Positions 1-6,975 of a stretch of 9,451 bases of DNA are shown one piece after another (within the stretch, counting starts at the first letter, position 1; each line of letters begins with the position of its first letter). This DNA is from an uncultured bacterium. Its GTDB lineage: Bacteria > Bacteroidota > Bacteroidia > Bacteroidales > Paludibacteraceae. Position numbers and translations under genes: made by a program. The DNA is taken from positions 1 through 9,451 of the forward strand of contig CAMHCZ010000071.1 of assembly GCA_946183755.1 (NCBI GenBank), given 5' to 3'. Below the pieces are notes generated by a model. The model did not search any database and was not told the origin of the DNA. It was given only the letters and a program-made list of their open reading frames with translations.

Positions 1-119
1 CCTGGATACACAAGCATGATTTACACGGCACCAGCTATAGAGCTGTACAAGTAATCCCCTCGCACCAACAGATAAACATCGTCACCGAGAAACACGTGCA
101 GAAGAAAATCAAGCCATGA
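1..119 (+). CDS. 3' end of an unidentified protein-coding gene (partial)
   Basis: An open frame runs from the window edge (first full codon at position 3) to a TGA at 117-119 and gives 38 residues, beginning WIHKHDLHGTSYRAVQ and ending EKHVQKKIKP. The stretch has no stop, a codon choice like its neighbours, and a basic C-terminus. I do not recognise the family from so short a tail; it has no membrane segment or known motif. No convincing terminator follows: the 127-141 TGCAA/TTGCA hairpin lacks a trailing T-run. The upstream gene may therefore read through into the methyltransferase gene 69 bp away, which also has a possible promoter of its own. Confidence 0.55.
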   Translation, partial: WIHKHDLHGTSYRAVQVIPSHQQINIVTEKHVQKKIKP

Positions 120-154
120 ACTTTTTTGCAACCCGATTGCACATAGATGCAGCC

Positions 155-162
155 TAATTTTG
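155..162 (+). promoter_or_regulatory. Possible -7 promoter box for the methyltransferase gene
   Basis: TAATTTTG matches the Bacteroidetes -7 consensus TAnnTTTG and lies 26 bp before the ATG at 189. The upstream half is poor: TTG at 137-139 is too close (15 bp) and TTTG at 125-128 too far (26 bp) for the usual spacer of about 19-21 bp. This is an -7 match only. Confidence 0.4.
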
Positions 163-188
163 TATCAATCATTTGAAGATACAAGATT

Positions 189-791
189 ATGTTTTGGAAT
201 AAGATTTCCGGAGTTTACGACTTTGTGGAGAACATCTTCAACGGCAAAGTGAACAAAGAGATAACGCAGTATGTCGCCAGCCTGACCGATGGAAACGACG
301 ACGTTCTGGAGTGTGCATGCGGCACAGGAATGTTCAGCCTGCCCATAGCAAGACGATGCAGAAGCCTGATAGCCACCGACTTCGCCGACAAGATGCTCGC
401 CATAGCACAGAAGAAGTGCAGACACCAGCCCAATGTCATATTCAAAAAAGCCGACATAACAAGTCTTGGCTATGCCGACGAGAGCTTCGACAAGGTCGTG
501 GCAGCCAACGTTATACACTTGCTCGACGACCCACGCAAAGCCTTAGACGAGCTTTGGCGCGTATGCAGGAGAGGCGGCGTCATAATAATCCCAACCTACA
601 TAAACAAAAGCAGCAAGAGCGCAAGCCTGGCAGCCAAGTTCTTCAACATGCTCGGAGCCGGATTCAAACGCGAATTCGACGAGGAGTCATACCATGAGTT
701 TTTCAAACAGATGGGCTATGCCGTGTCCGAATATCACACAGCCGACGGACGGATGCCTTGTTGCGCAGCCATCATCCGCAAGATGAAGTGA
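189..791 (+). CDS. Class I SAM-dependent methyltransferase
   Basis: The 200-residue product has the full Rossmann-type methyltransferase core in order. Motif I, which binds S-adenosylmethionine, is VLECACGTG at residues 39-47. An acidic residue at the end of strand 2 (D64 in LIATDFA) would contact the ribose. The motif II region SFDKVVAANVIHLLDD spans 99-114, and a motif III-like ELWRVCRRGGVIII spans 121-134. This is the Methyltransf_11/25 type, as in UbiE-like and many small-molecule methyltransferases. The C-terminal third (140-200), which would hold substrate specificity, shows nothing I can tie to a substrate. It is soluble, without a signal peptide or membrane segment. The ATG at 189 is the first in frame and gives a normal family length. 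Motif I has Ala43 where many members have Gly, a common variant. It appears to be a single-gene unit followed by a terminator. The substrate is unknown. Confidence 0.85.
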   Translation: MFWNKISGVYDFVENIFNGKVNKEITQYVASLTDGNDDVLECACGTGMFSLPIARRCRSLIATDFADKMLAIAQKKCRHQPNVIFKKADITSLGYADESFDKVVAANVIHLLDDPRKALDELWRVCRRGGVIIIPTYINKSSKSASLAAKFFNMLGAGFKREFDEESYHEFFKQMGYAVSEYHTADGRMPCCAAIIRKMK

Positions 792-823
792 CGTGCCTCT
801 ACGCTTTAATTCTCACTGCATTA

Positions 824-854
824 GAGTTTTTTACCAAAAGGGTAAAACTTTTTT
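824..854 (+). terminator. Probable rho-independent terminator after the methyltransferase gene
   Basis: The arms TTTTACC (829-835) and GGTAAAA (841-847) form a 7-bp stem with loop AAAAG, and the T-run 849-854 follows. Outer bases could extend it if two T are bulged. It is A/T-rich and thus weaker than the other terminators in this window. Confidence 0.55.
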
Positions 855-857
855 GAC

Positions 858-887
858 TATTTTTGCGACATTATGTTTTCGAAAACA
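858..887 (+). promoter_or_regulatory. Possible promoter of the folK-glycogen operon with a palindrome at the start site
   Basis: TATTTTTG (858-865) matches the -7 box TAnnTTTG and no clear -33 box is visible. The predicted transcript start (about 870-873) sits just before a perfect 14-bp palindrome, TGTTTTCGAAAACA (874-887), a position where a bound repressor would block initiation. The leader to the folK ATG would be about 60 nt. The promoter is a motif match; the operator role is inference. Confidence 0.45.
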
Positions 888-930
888 AGAACGCGTAATG
901 CACGCATGAGCAAATAGGACAGAAAAGGCA

Positions 931-1440
931 ATGGGAACGCGCACTTACGCATATTTAGGAATTGGAAGCAACATGGGCGACAGATTCGACAATCTGCAAA
1001 AGGCGGTCACGTCCATAAACGAGAGGCTCGGCGAGGTTGTCGAGTGCTCGCGTGTTTACGACACTGAGCCGCAAGGCTTCAAGAGCGACAACCGATTCCT
1101 CAACGCCGTGATAAAGATAATCCCAAAGGTCTCGCCCGGCATAATGCTCAAGGAAATAAAGGACATCGAGACCAAAGCCGGCAGAAAACAAAGAAAGGCA
1201 GGCGAAGGCTATCAGGACCGATGCATCGACATCGACATACTGCTGTTCGGCTCGCGCACACACACGTCGAAAAGCCTGACCATACCTCACGAGAAAATCG
1301 CAGAAAGAATATTCGTACTGAAGCCGCTTGTCGACATAGCGCCGAACCTCATTGTGCCTGGCCACGACATGACCACCATCGAGCTGCTCGGCATGAGACA
1401 CGACTTCGACTCAATAACCCCTATAGACAAGAAACTATGA
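931..1440 (+). CDS. folK: 2-amino-4-hydroxy-6-hydroxymethyldihydropteridine diphosphokinase (HPPK)
   Basis: HPPK transfers pyrophosphate from ATP to 6-hydroxymethyl-7,8-dihydropterin, the step before dihydropteroate synthase in folate synthesis, in the cytoplasm. The 169-residue protein has the family landmarks in order: the N-terminal strand and turn AYLGIGSNMGDR (7-18) with NLQKA, the pterin-loop region VYDTEPQGF (42-50) followed by NRFLNAV (54-60), and the signature R97-C-I-D100-I-D102-ILLFG. D100 and D102 match the two magnesium-binding Asp of the E. coli enzyme (D95, D97) and R97 matches its R92. IPHEKIAERIFVLKPL (118-133) is the conserved C-terminal stretch. Length is normal (E. coli about 159). 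The ATG at 931 is chosen because the conserved first strand begins six residues later. Its TGA overlaps the ATG of the next gene (ATGA, 1437-1440), so the two are probably translationally coupled. Confidence 0.93.
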   Translation: MGTRTYAYLGIGSNMGDRFDNLQKAVTSINERLGEVVECSRVYDTEPQGFKSDNRFLNAVIKIIPKVSPGIMLKEIKDIETKAGRKQRKAGEGYQDRCIDIDILLFGSRTHTSKSLTIPHEKIAERIFVLKPLVDIAPNLIVPGHDMTTIELLGMRHDFDSITPIDKKL

Positions 1441-3095
1441 GCACAAAGAAGAATAAGAAATCACCAGACTACATATTCGAGACAAGCTGGGAAGTCTGCA
1501 ACAGAGTTGGCGGCATATACACAGTGCTGTCGTCGAAAGCGGAGACCCTGCAGAACGAGCATAAGGACAAGGTCATATTCATCGGACCGGACTTCTGGCA
1601 CGAGAACAAATGCCCATTCTTCAGCGAGTCGGCAAGCCTGCTGAAGGGCTGGAAGGAAAGCGCGCTGAAAAGCGGACTGAGCGTGAGGGTCGGCCGTTGG
1701 AAAGTGCCGGGCAAGCCTATCGCCGTGCTCGTGGACTTCAAGCCGTTCCTCAACAGAGAGACGCTCGACAACGCGTACGCATCGGCTTGGGAGAGATTCG
1801 GAGTGGACTCGCTGCACGCCTACGGCGACTATGACGAGTCGGCGGCATTCGGCATCGCATCCGGACTGGTGATGACAAGCCTGTACAAGCACTTCAAGGC
1901 CAAGGAAGCCGACGCCACATTCATAGCGCACTTCAACGAGTGGATGACGGCGTTCGGACTGTTCATCGTCAACGGCGAGGCTCCCGAGATTGGCACAGTG
2001 TTCACCACACACGCCACATCGATAGGCCGCTCGATAGCCGGCAACAGCAAGCCGCTCTACGGTCAGCTGCACAACTACAACGGCGACCAGATGGCGCAAG
2101 AGCTGAACATGGAGGCGAAGCACTCTGTGGAAAAGGCGGCGGCGCATCTGTGCGACTGCTTCACCACAGTGAGCGACGTGACAGCGAAAGAGTGCGAACA
2201 GCTTCTGGACAAAAAGCCAGACGTGGTGACTCCTAACGGATTCGAGAAAGACTTCGTGCCAGAGACCGCTGCCGAATACGCCAAGAAAAGAAACGCAGCC
2301 AGAAAGGCTCTGCAGAACGTGACCGAGAAGCTCACCGGAGCAAAGCTGAGCGAGGATGTCGTGTTCGTAGGCACATGCGGACGATGCGAGTATAAGAACA
2401 AGGGAATAGACCTGTTCATCGACTCGCTGCACAAGCTGGCGGAGCAGCGCCCAGAAAGAGAAGTCGTGGGATTCATCATGGTGCCAAGCTTCGTGAAAGG
2501 TCCGAGAGAGCACCTGCAGAAAGCGCTGAAGGCGAAAGGCAAAGGCGAGGCGCTGCCTATGAACTTCATAACCCACCATCTGCACGAGCCGGGCAACGAC
2601 GCCATACTCAACGCCATCAGATGGTACGGATTCCCTAACAGGCAGGAAGACAAGGTGAAGATAATATACATACCAAGCTACCTGAACGGCACCGACGGCA
2701 TATTCAACAAGACGTACTACGACCTGCTGATAGGCCTCGACCTGACAATCTTCCCTTCATACTACGAGCCATGGGGATACACACCGCTCGAGAGCATCGC
2801 GTTCTCCATACCTACCATCACGACCAACCTGTCGGGATTCGGACAGTGGGCGCTCGAGGACAGTGAAAGCCACTGCAAATGGGTGCTTAACAGAACCGAC
2901 GACAACTATTTGGAAGTGAGAGACAACATAACCGCGCTGATAAACGACTTCATAAATCTCGACAAAGACGAGGTGAGCAAGTTGAGAAAAGCGTCCAAGG
3001 CATTGTCTCAAAAAGCATTATGGAAGAATTTCATTGCTTTTTACAAGGAAACATATAACTTTGCCTTGATTAAGGCATCAAAACGTATTAACTAA
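1437..3095 (+). CDS. Glycogen synthase, GT3 (eukaryote-type) family
   Basis: The enzyme extends alpha-1,4-glucan chains from a nucleotide-glucose donor; characterised GT3 enzymes use UDP-glucose, but the bacterial donor is not certain from sequence. The 552-residue protein resembles yeast and animal glycogen synthase rather than bacterial GlgA (GT5). Landmarks are NRVGGIYTVL (22-31, the donor-binding glycines), FTTHATSIGR (189-198, with H192 and R198), FTTVSDVTAKE (242-252), PDVVTPNGF (261-269), GRCEYKNKGID (315-325, with R316 and K322), and EPWGYTPLE (444-452), the E-x7-E pair E444/E452, then ITTNLSGFG. By position these match the yeast Gsy2 catalytic set. It is shorter than yeast Gsy2 (about 705): the arginine-rich helix that binds glucose-6-phosphate is reduced to scattered lysines near 510-530, and the phosphorylated tail is absent. 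The start at 1437 overlaps the folK stop; a longer in-frame start (1221) lies inside folK and gives non-homologous residues. Confidence 0.93.
   Translation: MSTKKNKKSPDYIFETSWEVCNRVGGIYTVLSSKAETLQNEHKDKVIFIGPDFWHENKCPFFSESASLLKGWKESALKSGLSVRVGRWKVPGKPIAVLVDFKPFLNRETLDNAYASAWERFGVDSLHAYGDYDESAAFGIASGLVMTSLYKHFKAKEADATFIAHFNEWMTAFGLFIVNGEAPEIGTVFTTHATSIGRSIAGNSKPLYGQLHNYNGDQMAQELNMEAKHSVEKAAAHLCDCFTTVSDVTAKECEQLLDKKPDVVTPNGFEKDFVPETAAEYAKKRNAARKALQNVTEKLTGAKLSEDVVFVGTCGRCEYKNKGIDLFIDSLHKLAEQRPEREVVGFIMVPSFVKGPREHLQKALKAKGKGEALPMNFITHHLHEPGNDAILNAIRWYGFPNRQEDKVKIIYIPSYLNGTDGIFNKTYYDLLIGLDLTIFPSYYEPWGYTPLESIAFSIPTITTNLSGFGQWALEDSESHCKWVLNRTDDNYLEVRDNITALINDFINLDKDEVSKLRKASKALSQKALWKNFIAFYKETYNFALIKASKRIN
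3033..3063 (+). promoter_or_regulatory. Internal promoter within the end of the synthase gene, reading into the phosphorylase gene
   Basis: ATTG (3033-3036) and TAACTTTG (3056-3063) match the Bacteroidetes -33 TTTG and -7 TAnnTTTG boxes with a 19-bp gap, the best-spaced promoter in the window. Start of transcription would fall near 3070, giving a leader of about 60 nt to the ATG at 3129. It lies in a stretch that is visibly richer in A/T than the rest of the coding sequence around it. Confidence 0.55.
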
Positions 3096-3128
3096 TAAAA
3101 CTGACTAACTAACCAATTATCATTCATA

Positions 3129-5693
3129 ATGAGAATCTTAGCAAACAAAATCAACCAGCCTAACTGGAAAGAGATCAATGTCGTTTCTCGTGTTCCAGAA
3201 GGACTAGAAAGTTTACGTGAATTATCATACAACATTTGGTGGGCATGGAACGAACAAGTGACTGACCTCTTCGCCAGCATCGACAACGACTTGTGGAAGC
3301 AGTGCCAGTACAACCCAGCCCTGTTCCTCAACCGCATAAACTACGAGAGACTCGAGGAGTTGAAGAGCAACTCAGAGTTCATGAACAAGCTGAACTCGGT
3401 TTACGCAGAATTCAAGAACTACATGAGCGTGAAGCCAGACCAGAACAAGCCTTCTGTGGCATACTTCTCTATGGAGTACGGTCTGACCGACATCATCAAG
3501 ATATATTCCGGAGGTCTGGGAGTGCTCGCAGGCGACTACCTGAAAGAGGCTTCGGACAGCAACATAGACATGACCGCTATCGGTCTGCTCTACAGATACG
3601 GCTACTTCACACAGTCGCTGACTGTGGACGGCGACCAGCTGGCTGTCTATGACCCACAGGACTTCACCAACCTGCCTATCGAGCAAGTGAAGGAAGAGAA
3701 CGGCGAGCCAATGGTTATCGAAGTTCCTTTCCACGACAATTTGACAGTTTACGCAAACCTCTGGAAGGTGAACATCGGTAGAATATCGCTCTACTTGCTG
3801 GACACTGACAACGAGAAGAACTCAGAGTTCGATAAGTCTATAACCCATCAGCTCTACGGCGGCGACTGGGAGAACCGTCTGAAGCAGGAGTTCCTGCTCG
3901 GCGTGGGCGGTATGTACGCACTGAAGAAACTCGGCATCAAGAAGCAGGTTTACCACTGCAACGAGGGACACGCAGCGCTCATCAACGCACAGAGACTCGT
4001 GGACTACGTTGAGTCAGGATTGACATTCAACCAGGCATTCGAGGTTATAAAGAGCTCATCGCTCTACACAGTGCACACTCCAGTGCCAGCAGGACACGAC
4101 TACTTCGAGGAAGGCCTGTTCAAGAAGTACATGAACGAGTTCCCTGCGAAGATGGGCATCAGCTGGGACGAGTTCATCGACCTCGGACGCCAGAACCCAG
4201 GCAACAAGAGCGAGAAGTTCTGCATGTCAACATTCGCATGCAACACTTGCCAGGAAGTGAACGGCGTAAGCTGGCTGCACGGCAAGGTATCTCAAGAGAT
4301 GTTCCAGCCTATCTGGAAGGGATACTTCCCTGAAGAGCTCCACGTAAGCTACGTGACTAACGGTGTACACCTGCCAACATGGGCAACATCTGAATGGAAG
4401 GCACTCTACGAAAAGGCATTCGGCAAAGAATATATCTACGACCAATCTAACCTCTCTATCTTCGAGAAGATACAGAATGTGCCAGACGAGGAAATCTGGA
4501 ACATCAGACAGGGACTGAAGAAGAAGCTCATCGACTATGTGAAGGCTAAGACTCAGGAGCAGTGGACAAAGAACCAGAGCGCGCCATCCGACGTCAACTC
4601 TGCTATCAACGCCATCAACCCTAACGCCCTCATCATCGGTTTCGGACGTCGTTTCGCGACTTACAAGAGAGCTCACCTCCTCTTCACCGACCTTGAGAGA
4701 CTCAAGAAGATCGTAAACAACCCTAACTACCCAGTGCAGTTCCTCTACACAGGAAAGGCTCACCCAGCCGACGGCGCAGGACAGGGCTTGATCAAGAGAA
4801 TCGTTGACATTTCAAAGATGCCTGAGTTCAGAGGCAAGATCATCTTCCTCGAGAACTACGACATGAGACTCGCCAAGAGACTCATCTCCGGCGTGGACAT
4901 CTGGCTGAACACTCCTACTCGTCCGCTCGAGGCTTCAGGTACATCAGGCGAGAAGGCACAGATGAACGGTGTTATCAACTTCTCTGTGCTCGACGGATGG
5001 TGGCTCGAAGGATATGTCAAGGGCGCAGGATGGGCTCTGACAGAGAAGAGAACATTCCAGAACCAGGGCTATCAGGATCAGCTCGACGCATTGACAATCT
5101 ACTCTACTCTCGAGAACGAGATCATCCCAATGTTCTTCGCTAAGAACAGCAAGGGCTACTCTCCTGAGTGGATTCAGACAATAAAGAACTCTATCGCCAA
5201 GATCACTCCTCGCTTCACTATGAAGAGAATGATCGACGACTACATCGAGAGATTCTACAACAAGCTGGCTAAGCGCAACGCAGAACTCGTTGCCAACGAC
5301 TACGCCAAGGCTAAGGAGATAGCCGCTTGGAAGGAAAGAGTGGCTGAGCTGTGGGACAACATCGAGGTTAAGAACGTGAACCTCCCTGACGTGACATTCA
5401 AGAACCCTCTCGTGGGCGAGGACTATGAGTTCACTGCTCAGATAGACACACACAACCCAGACGAGAGAGGCTTCGGACTTGAGCTGGTTGTCACTTACCA
5501 GGACGAGAAGAACATCACCAAGGTTTACGACACCAAGGAGTTCGACGTCATCAACTCAGCAGGCTCGCAGATGAACTTCAAGCTGAACTACAACCTCAAC
5601 AACGGAGGAAACTACAAGTTCGGCATCCGTCTGTTCCCTAAGAACGAGGCACTGCCTAACAGAATGAACTTCTGCTACGTTCGCTGGATCTAA
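3129..5693 (+). CDS. glgP: Alpha-glucan (glycogen) phosphorylase, GT35, with DUF3417 N-terminal domain
   Basis: It releases glucose-1-phosphate from the ends of alpha-1,4-glucans with inorganic phosphate and pyridoxal phosphate (PLP). The 854-residue protein starts with a DUF3417-type domain (about 13-100, with LSYNIWWAWNEQV at 32-44). The phosphorylase core follows: VAYFSMEYGL (110-119), YSGGLGVLAGD (126-136), VYHCNEGHAAL (274-284), YTVHTPVPAGHD (313-324), VTNGVHLPTWAT (409-420), GFGRRFATYKR (504-514), and TGKAHPADGAGQG (541-553). The PLP site is EASGTSGEKAQMNG (601-614), with K609 as the cofactor lysine, followed by FSVLDGWWLEGY. Residues about 745-854 look like a beta-rich C-terminal domain. 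E608, just before the lysine, replaces the Met common in phosphorylases. The gene starts 33 bp after the synthase stop, as part of the same operon, and may also have an internal promoter. The ATG at 3129 is the first in frame, with no Shine-Dalgarno. Confidence 0.93.
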   Translation: MRILANKINQPNWKEINVVSRVPEGLESLRELSYNIWWAWNEQVTDLFASIDNDLWKQCQYNPALFLNRINYERLEELKSNSEFMNKLNSVYAEFKNYMSVKPDQNKPSVAYFSMEYGLTDIIKIYSGGLGVLAGDYLKEASDSNIDMTAIGLLYRYGYFTQSLTVDGDQLAVYDPQDFTNLPIEQVKEENGEPMVIEVPFHDNLTVYANLWKVNIGRISLYLLDTDNEKNSEFDKSITHQLYGGDWENRLKQEFLLGVGGMYALKKLGIKKQVYHCNEGHAALINAQRLVDYVESGLTFNQAFEVIKSSSLYTVHTPVPAGHDYFEEGLFKKYMNEFPAKMGISWDEFIDLGRQNPGNKSEKFCMSTFACNTCQEVNGVSWLHGKVSQEMFQPIWKGYFPEELHVSYVTNGVHLPTWATSEWKALYEKAFGKEYIYDQSNLSIFEKIQNVPDEEIWNIRQGLKKKLIDYVKAKTQEQWTKNQSAPSDVNSAINAINPNALIIGFGRRFATYKRAHLLFTDLERLKKIVNNPNYPVQFLYTGKAHPADGAGQGLIKRIVDISKMPEFRGKIIFLENYDMRLAKRLISGVDIWLNTPTRPLEASGTSGEKAQMNGVINFSVLDGWWLEGYVKGAGWALTEKRTFQNQGYQDQLDALTIYSTLENEIIPMFFAKNSKGYSPEWIQTIKNSIAKITPRFTMKRMIDDYIERFYNKLAKRNAELVANDYAKAKEIAAWKERVAELWDNIEVKNVNLPDVTFKNPLVGEDYEFTAQIDTHNPDERGFGLELVVTYQDEKNITKVYDTKEFDVINSAGSQMNFKLNYNLNNGGNYKFGIRLFPKNEALPNRMNFCYVRWI

Positions 5694-5717
5694 CAGAGAA
5701 TAACAAATCTCATAATA

Positions 5718-5750
5718 AAAGGGCATTCCGAAAGGGATGCCCTTTATTAT
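5718..5750 (+). terminator. Rho-independent terminator of the folK-glycogen operon
   Basis: AAAGGGCATTCC (5718-5729) pairs with GGGATGCCCTTT (5734-5745) over 12 bp with one G-T pair and a GAAA tetraloop, 24 bp after the phosphorylase stop. The trailing side is TTTATTATTT. A-rich sequence before the stem means it could also work from the minus strand. Confidence 0.88.
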
Positions 5751-5770
5751 TTGCAGACTGCTGAACAGAC

Positions 5771-5802
5771 AAAAAAGAATGGCTGACTTTCGCCAGCCAT
5801 TC
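5771..5802 (-). terminator. Rho-independent terminator of the OmpA-domain lipoprotein gene
   Basis: On the minus strand GAATGGCTG (5802-5794) pairs perfectly with CAGCCATTC (5785-5777) around an 8-nt loop, and a run of six T follows (5776-5771). It lies 21 bp beyond the stop codon. With the plus-strand terminator at 5718-5750 it insulates two convergent units. Confidence 0.9.
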
Positions 5803-5822
5803 GCTTATTCATGTATTCGCGC

Positions 5823-6752
5823 TTACTTCTTAATCAGGTTGAGCACCTCGTCAATCTTAGGCGAGAGGATAATCTCGGTGCGGCGGTTAGCTGAACGTCC
5901 CTCCTCTGTAGCGTTGTCGGCCTTAGGGAAGAACTCGCCACGGCCCGAAGCGTGCACCTGCTTAGGATCAACCTTGTACTCGTCGGTGAGAATCTTCACG
6001 ATGGAAGTGGCACGCATAACGCTCAGGTCCCAGTTGTCCTTCACGAGTATGCCTGCGGACTCGTTGCCAGCCTTCACGCGGAAAGGCACATTGTCGGTGT
6101 GTCCCTCCACCTCGATGTCGATGTTCGTGTTCTTTATCATCACATCAGCAAGAGCTTTCAGTGCGTCGTGTCCCTTCTGGTTCACTGTCACAGAGCCAGA
6201 GGCGAAGAGCAGTTTGTTGGAGAGCGAGACATAGACCTTGCCGTCCTTCTCGGTCACTTGCAGCTCGTCGCTGTTGAATCCGCGCAGAGCCTTCTTTATC
6301 GCCTCGTTGAGTGAATTGGCAGCCGCCTCCTTCTTGCTCAGTGCGTCCTGAAGCTCCTTCAGCGCCTTCTCGCGCTCCGCCAGCTGTTTCTCCTTGGCGG
6401 CTATCTCGTCGGACTTCTGCTTCAGTGCCTTGTTGTACTTCTCAGCGTCGGAGAGCTTCGAGTCGTTCAGTTCGTTGTAGAGCGCAGTGAGCGAGTCGAG
6501 CGACTTCTCCTTGGCCACAAGACTGTTGTGCAGACGTACAGTGTCGCGTATCAGCGAGTCGATGTCAGCCTCGTCCTCGGAGATGCGGTTGCAGAGCATG
6601 TCGCGCTCCTCAATTACTGACTTCAGGCGCTTGCCCCAGAAAATGCTCTTCTTGGCAGGCACAGGGTCGCCGCACTTATAGACCGACTTGCAGGCAGGGA
6701 CCAGCAAGAGCGACGATGCCAGCAGCGAAACCGTGATAAGTTTTTGATTCAT
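5823..6752 (-). CDS. OmpA-family peptidoglycan-binding lipoprotein with coiled-coil stalk
   Basis: The 309-residue protein has a lipoprotein signal: a hydrophobic stretch (5-18) ending in the lipobox LVPAC, with C21 as the lipidated residue. Residues about 45-155 are rich in Lys, Glu, Ala and Leu with long helical repeats, a likely coiled-coil stalk. The OmpA C-terminal domain spans about 178-298, with LLFASGSVTVNQKG (181-194), VEGHTDN (215-221), NWDLSVMRA (240-248, carrying the Asp and Arg expected to hold diaminopimelate of peptidoglycan) and GRSANRRTEIIL (285-296). It probably ties the outer membrane to the cell wall. After C21 comes KSVYK with no acidic residues, unlike the K/Q-rich acidic surface-export signal of Bacteroidetes lipoproteins, so a periplasm-facing anchor is inferred. 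It has no OmpA-type N-terminal barrel. The gene stands alone between its own promoter and terminator. Confidence 0.9.
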   Translation of the reverse strand: MNQKLITVSLLASSLLLVPACKSVYKCGDPVPAKKSIFWGKRLKSVIEERDMLCNRISEDEADIDSLIRDTVRLHNSLVAKEKSLDSLTALYNELNDSKLSDAEKYNKALKQKSDEIAAKEKQLAEREKALKELQDALSKKEAAANSLNEAIKKALRGFNSDELQVTEKDGKVYVSLSNKLLFASGSVTVNQKGHDALKALADVMIKNTNIDIEVEGHTDNVPFRVKAGNESAGILVKDNWDLSVMRATSIVKILTDEYKVDPKQVHASGRGEFFPKADNATEEGRSANRRTEIILSPKIDEVLNLIKK

Positions 6753-6789
6753 ATTCCTTATTTATAATGTATGTTTTAAAAGTTATGCG

Positions 6790-6797
6790 CAAATATA
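6790..6797 (-). promoter_or_regulatory. Promoter -7 box of the OmpA-domain lipoprotein gene
   Basis: On the minus strand the sequence reads TATATTTG followed by C, an exact TAnnTTTG match. It lies 37 bp before the ATG at 6752, so the leader would be about 30 nt. The -33 position (about 6816-6819) reads TTCG, a weak match, 18 bp away. Confidence 0.6.
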
Positions 6798-6865
6798 TGA
6801 AATTGATTGAAAGGGCGAAATCCGTGCTGAATATTAAACACAATCCGAACAATGCCACTGGCTCA

Positions 6866-6881
6866 TACCACATTTGTGGTA
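6866..6881. repeat. Perfect 7-2-7 inverted repeat, candidate operator
   Basis: TACCACA, two bases, then TGTGGTA lie between the two divergent promoters, about 51 bp upstream of the rightward -7 box and about 69 bp upstream of the leftward one. There is no T-run, so it is not a terminator. Size and symmetry suit a dimeric DNA-binding protein; the regulator is unknown. Confidence 0.4.
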
Positions 6882-6903
6882 ATTTCATCCACAAAATATC
6901 TTC

Positions 6904-6947
6904 TTGTTGAATATTTTATCTATTCGTTTTATATCTTTGCCAAAGAT
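6904..6947 (+). promoter_or_regulatory. Promoter of the first barrel gene with an inverted repeat across the -7 box
   Basis: TATCTTTG (6932-6939) matches TAnnTTTG; TTG repeats at 6904-6909 may supply the -33 box with a 22-bp gap. The perfect inverted repeat ATCTTTG-C-CAAAGAT (6933-6947) covers the -7 box and the expected transcript start. It could be an operator or a short hairpin at the 5' end of the message. Confidence 0.65.
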
Positions 6948-6975
6948 TTTTCCACACAACTAACAAAAAGAAGAA

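Noticed and set aside
127..141. Hairpin TGCAA/TTGCA after the first partial gene as a terminator
   Set aside because: The stem is only 5 bp and the T-run lies before it, not after.
1221..1436. N-terminal extension of the synthase into folK
   Set aside because: The added residues are His/Arg-rich, read from the wrong frame of folK, and precede the normal GT3 start. The ATG at 1437 with the ATGA overlap is the better start.
1461..2585. Long open frame (374 codons) on the minus strand inside the synthase gene
   Set aside because: The plus strand encodes a clear GT3 enzyme with its motifs in order. The antisense frame gives a His/Val/Leu/Arg-rich sequence with no family likeness; it is a by-product of the codon bias.
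4227..4763. Minus-strand frame of 178 codons inside the phosphorylase gene
   Set aside because: It is antisense to conserved phosphorylase motifs, has no promoter or homology, and is a shadow.
5737..6314. Plus-strand frames across the OmpA-domain gene
   Set aside because: They start in the terminator region and run antisense to a well-supported lipoprotein gene.
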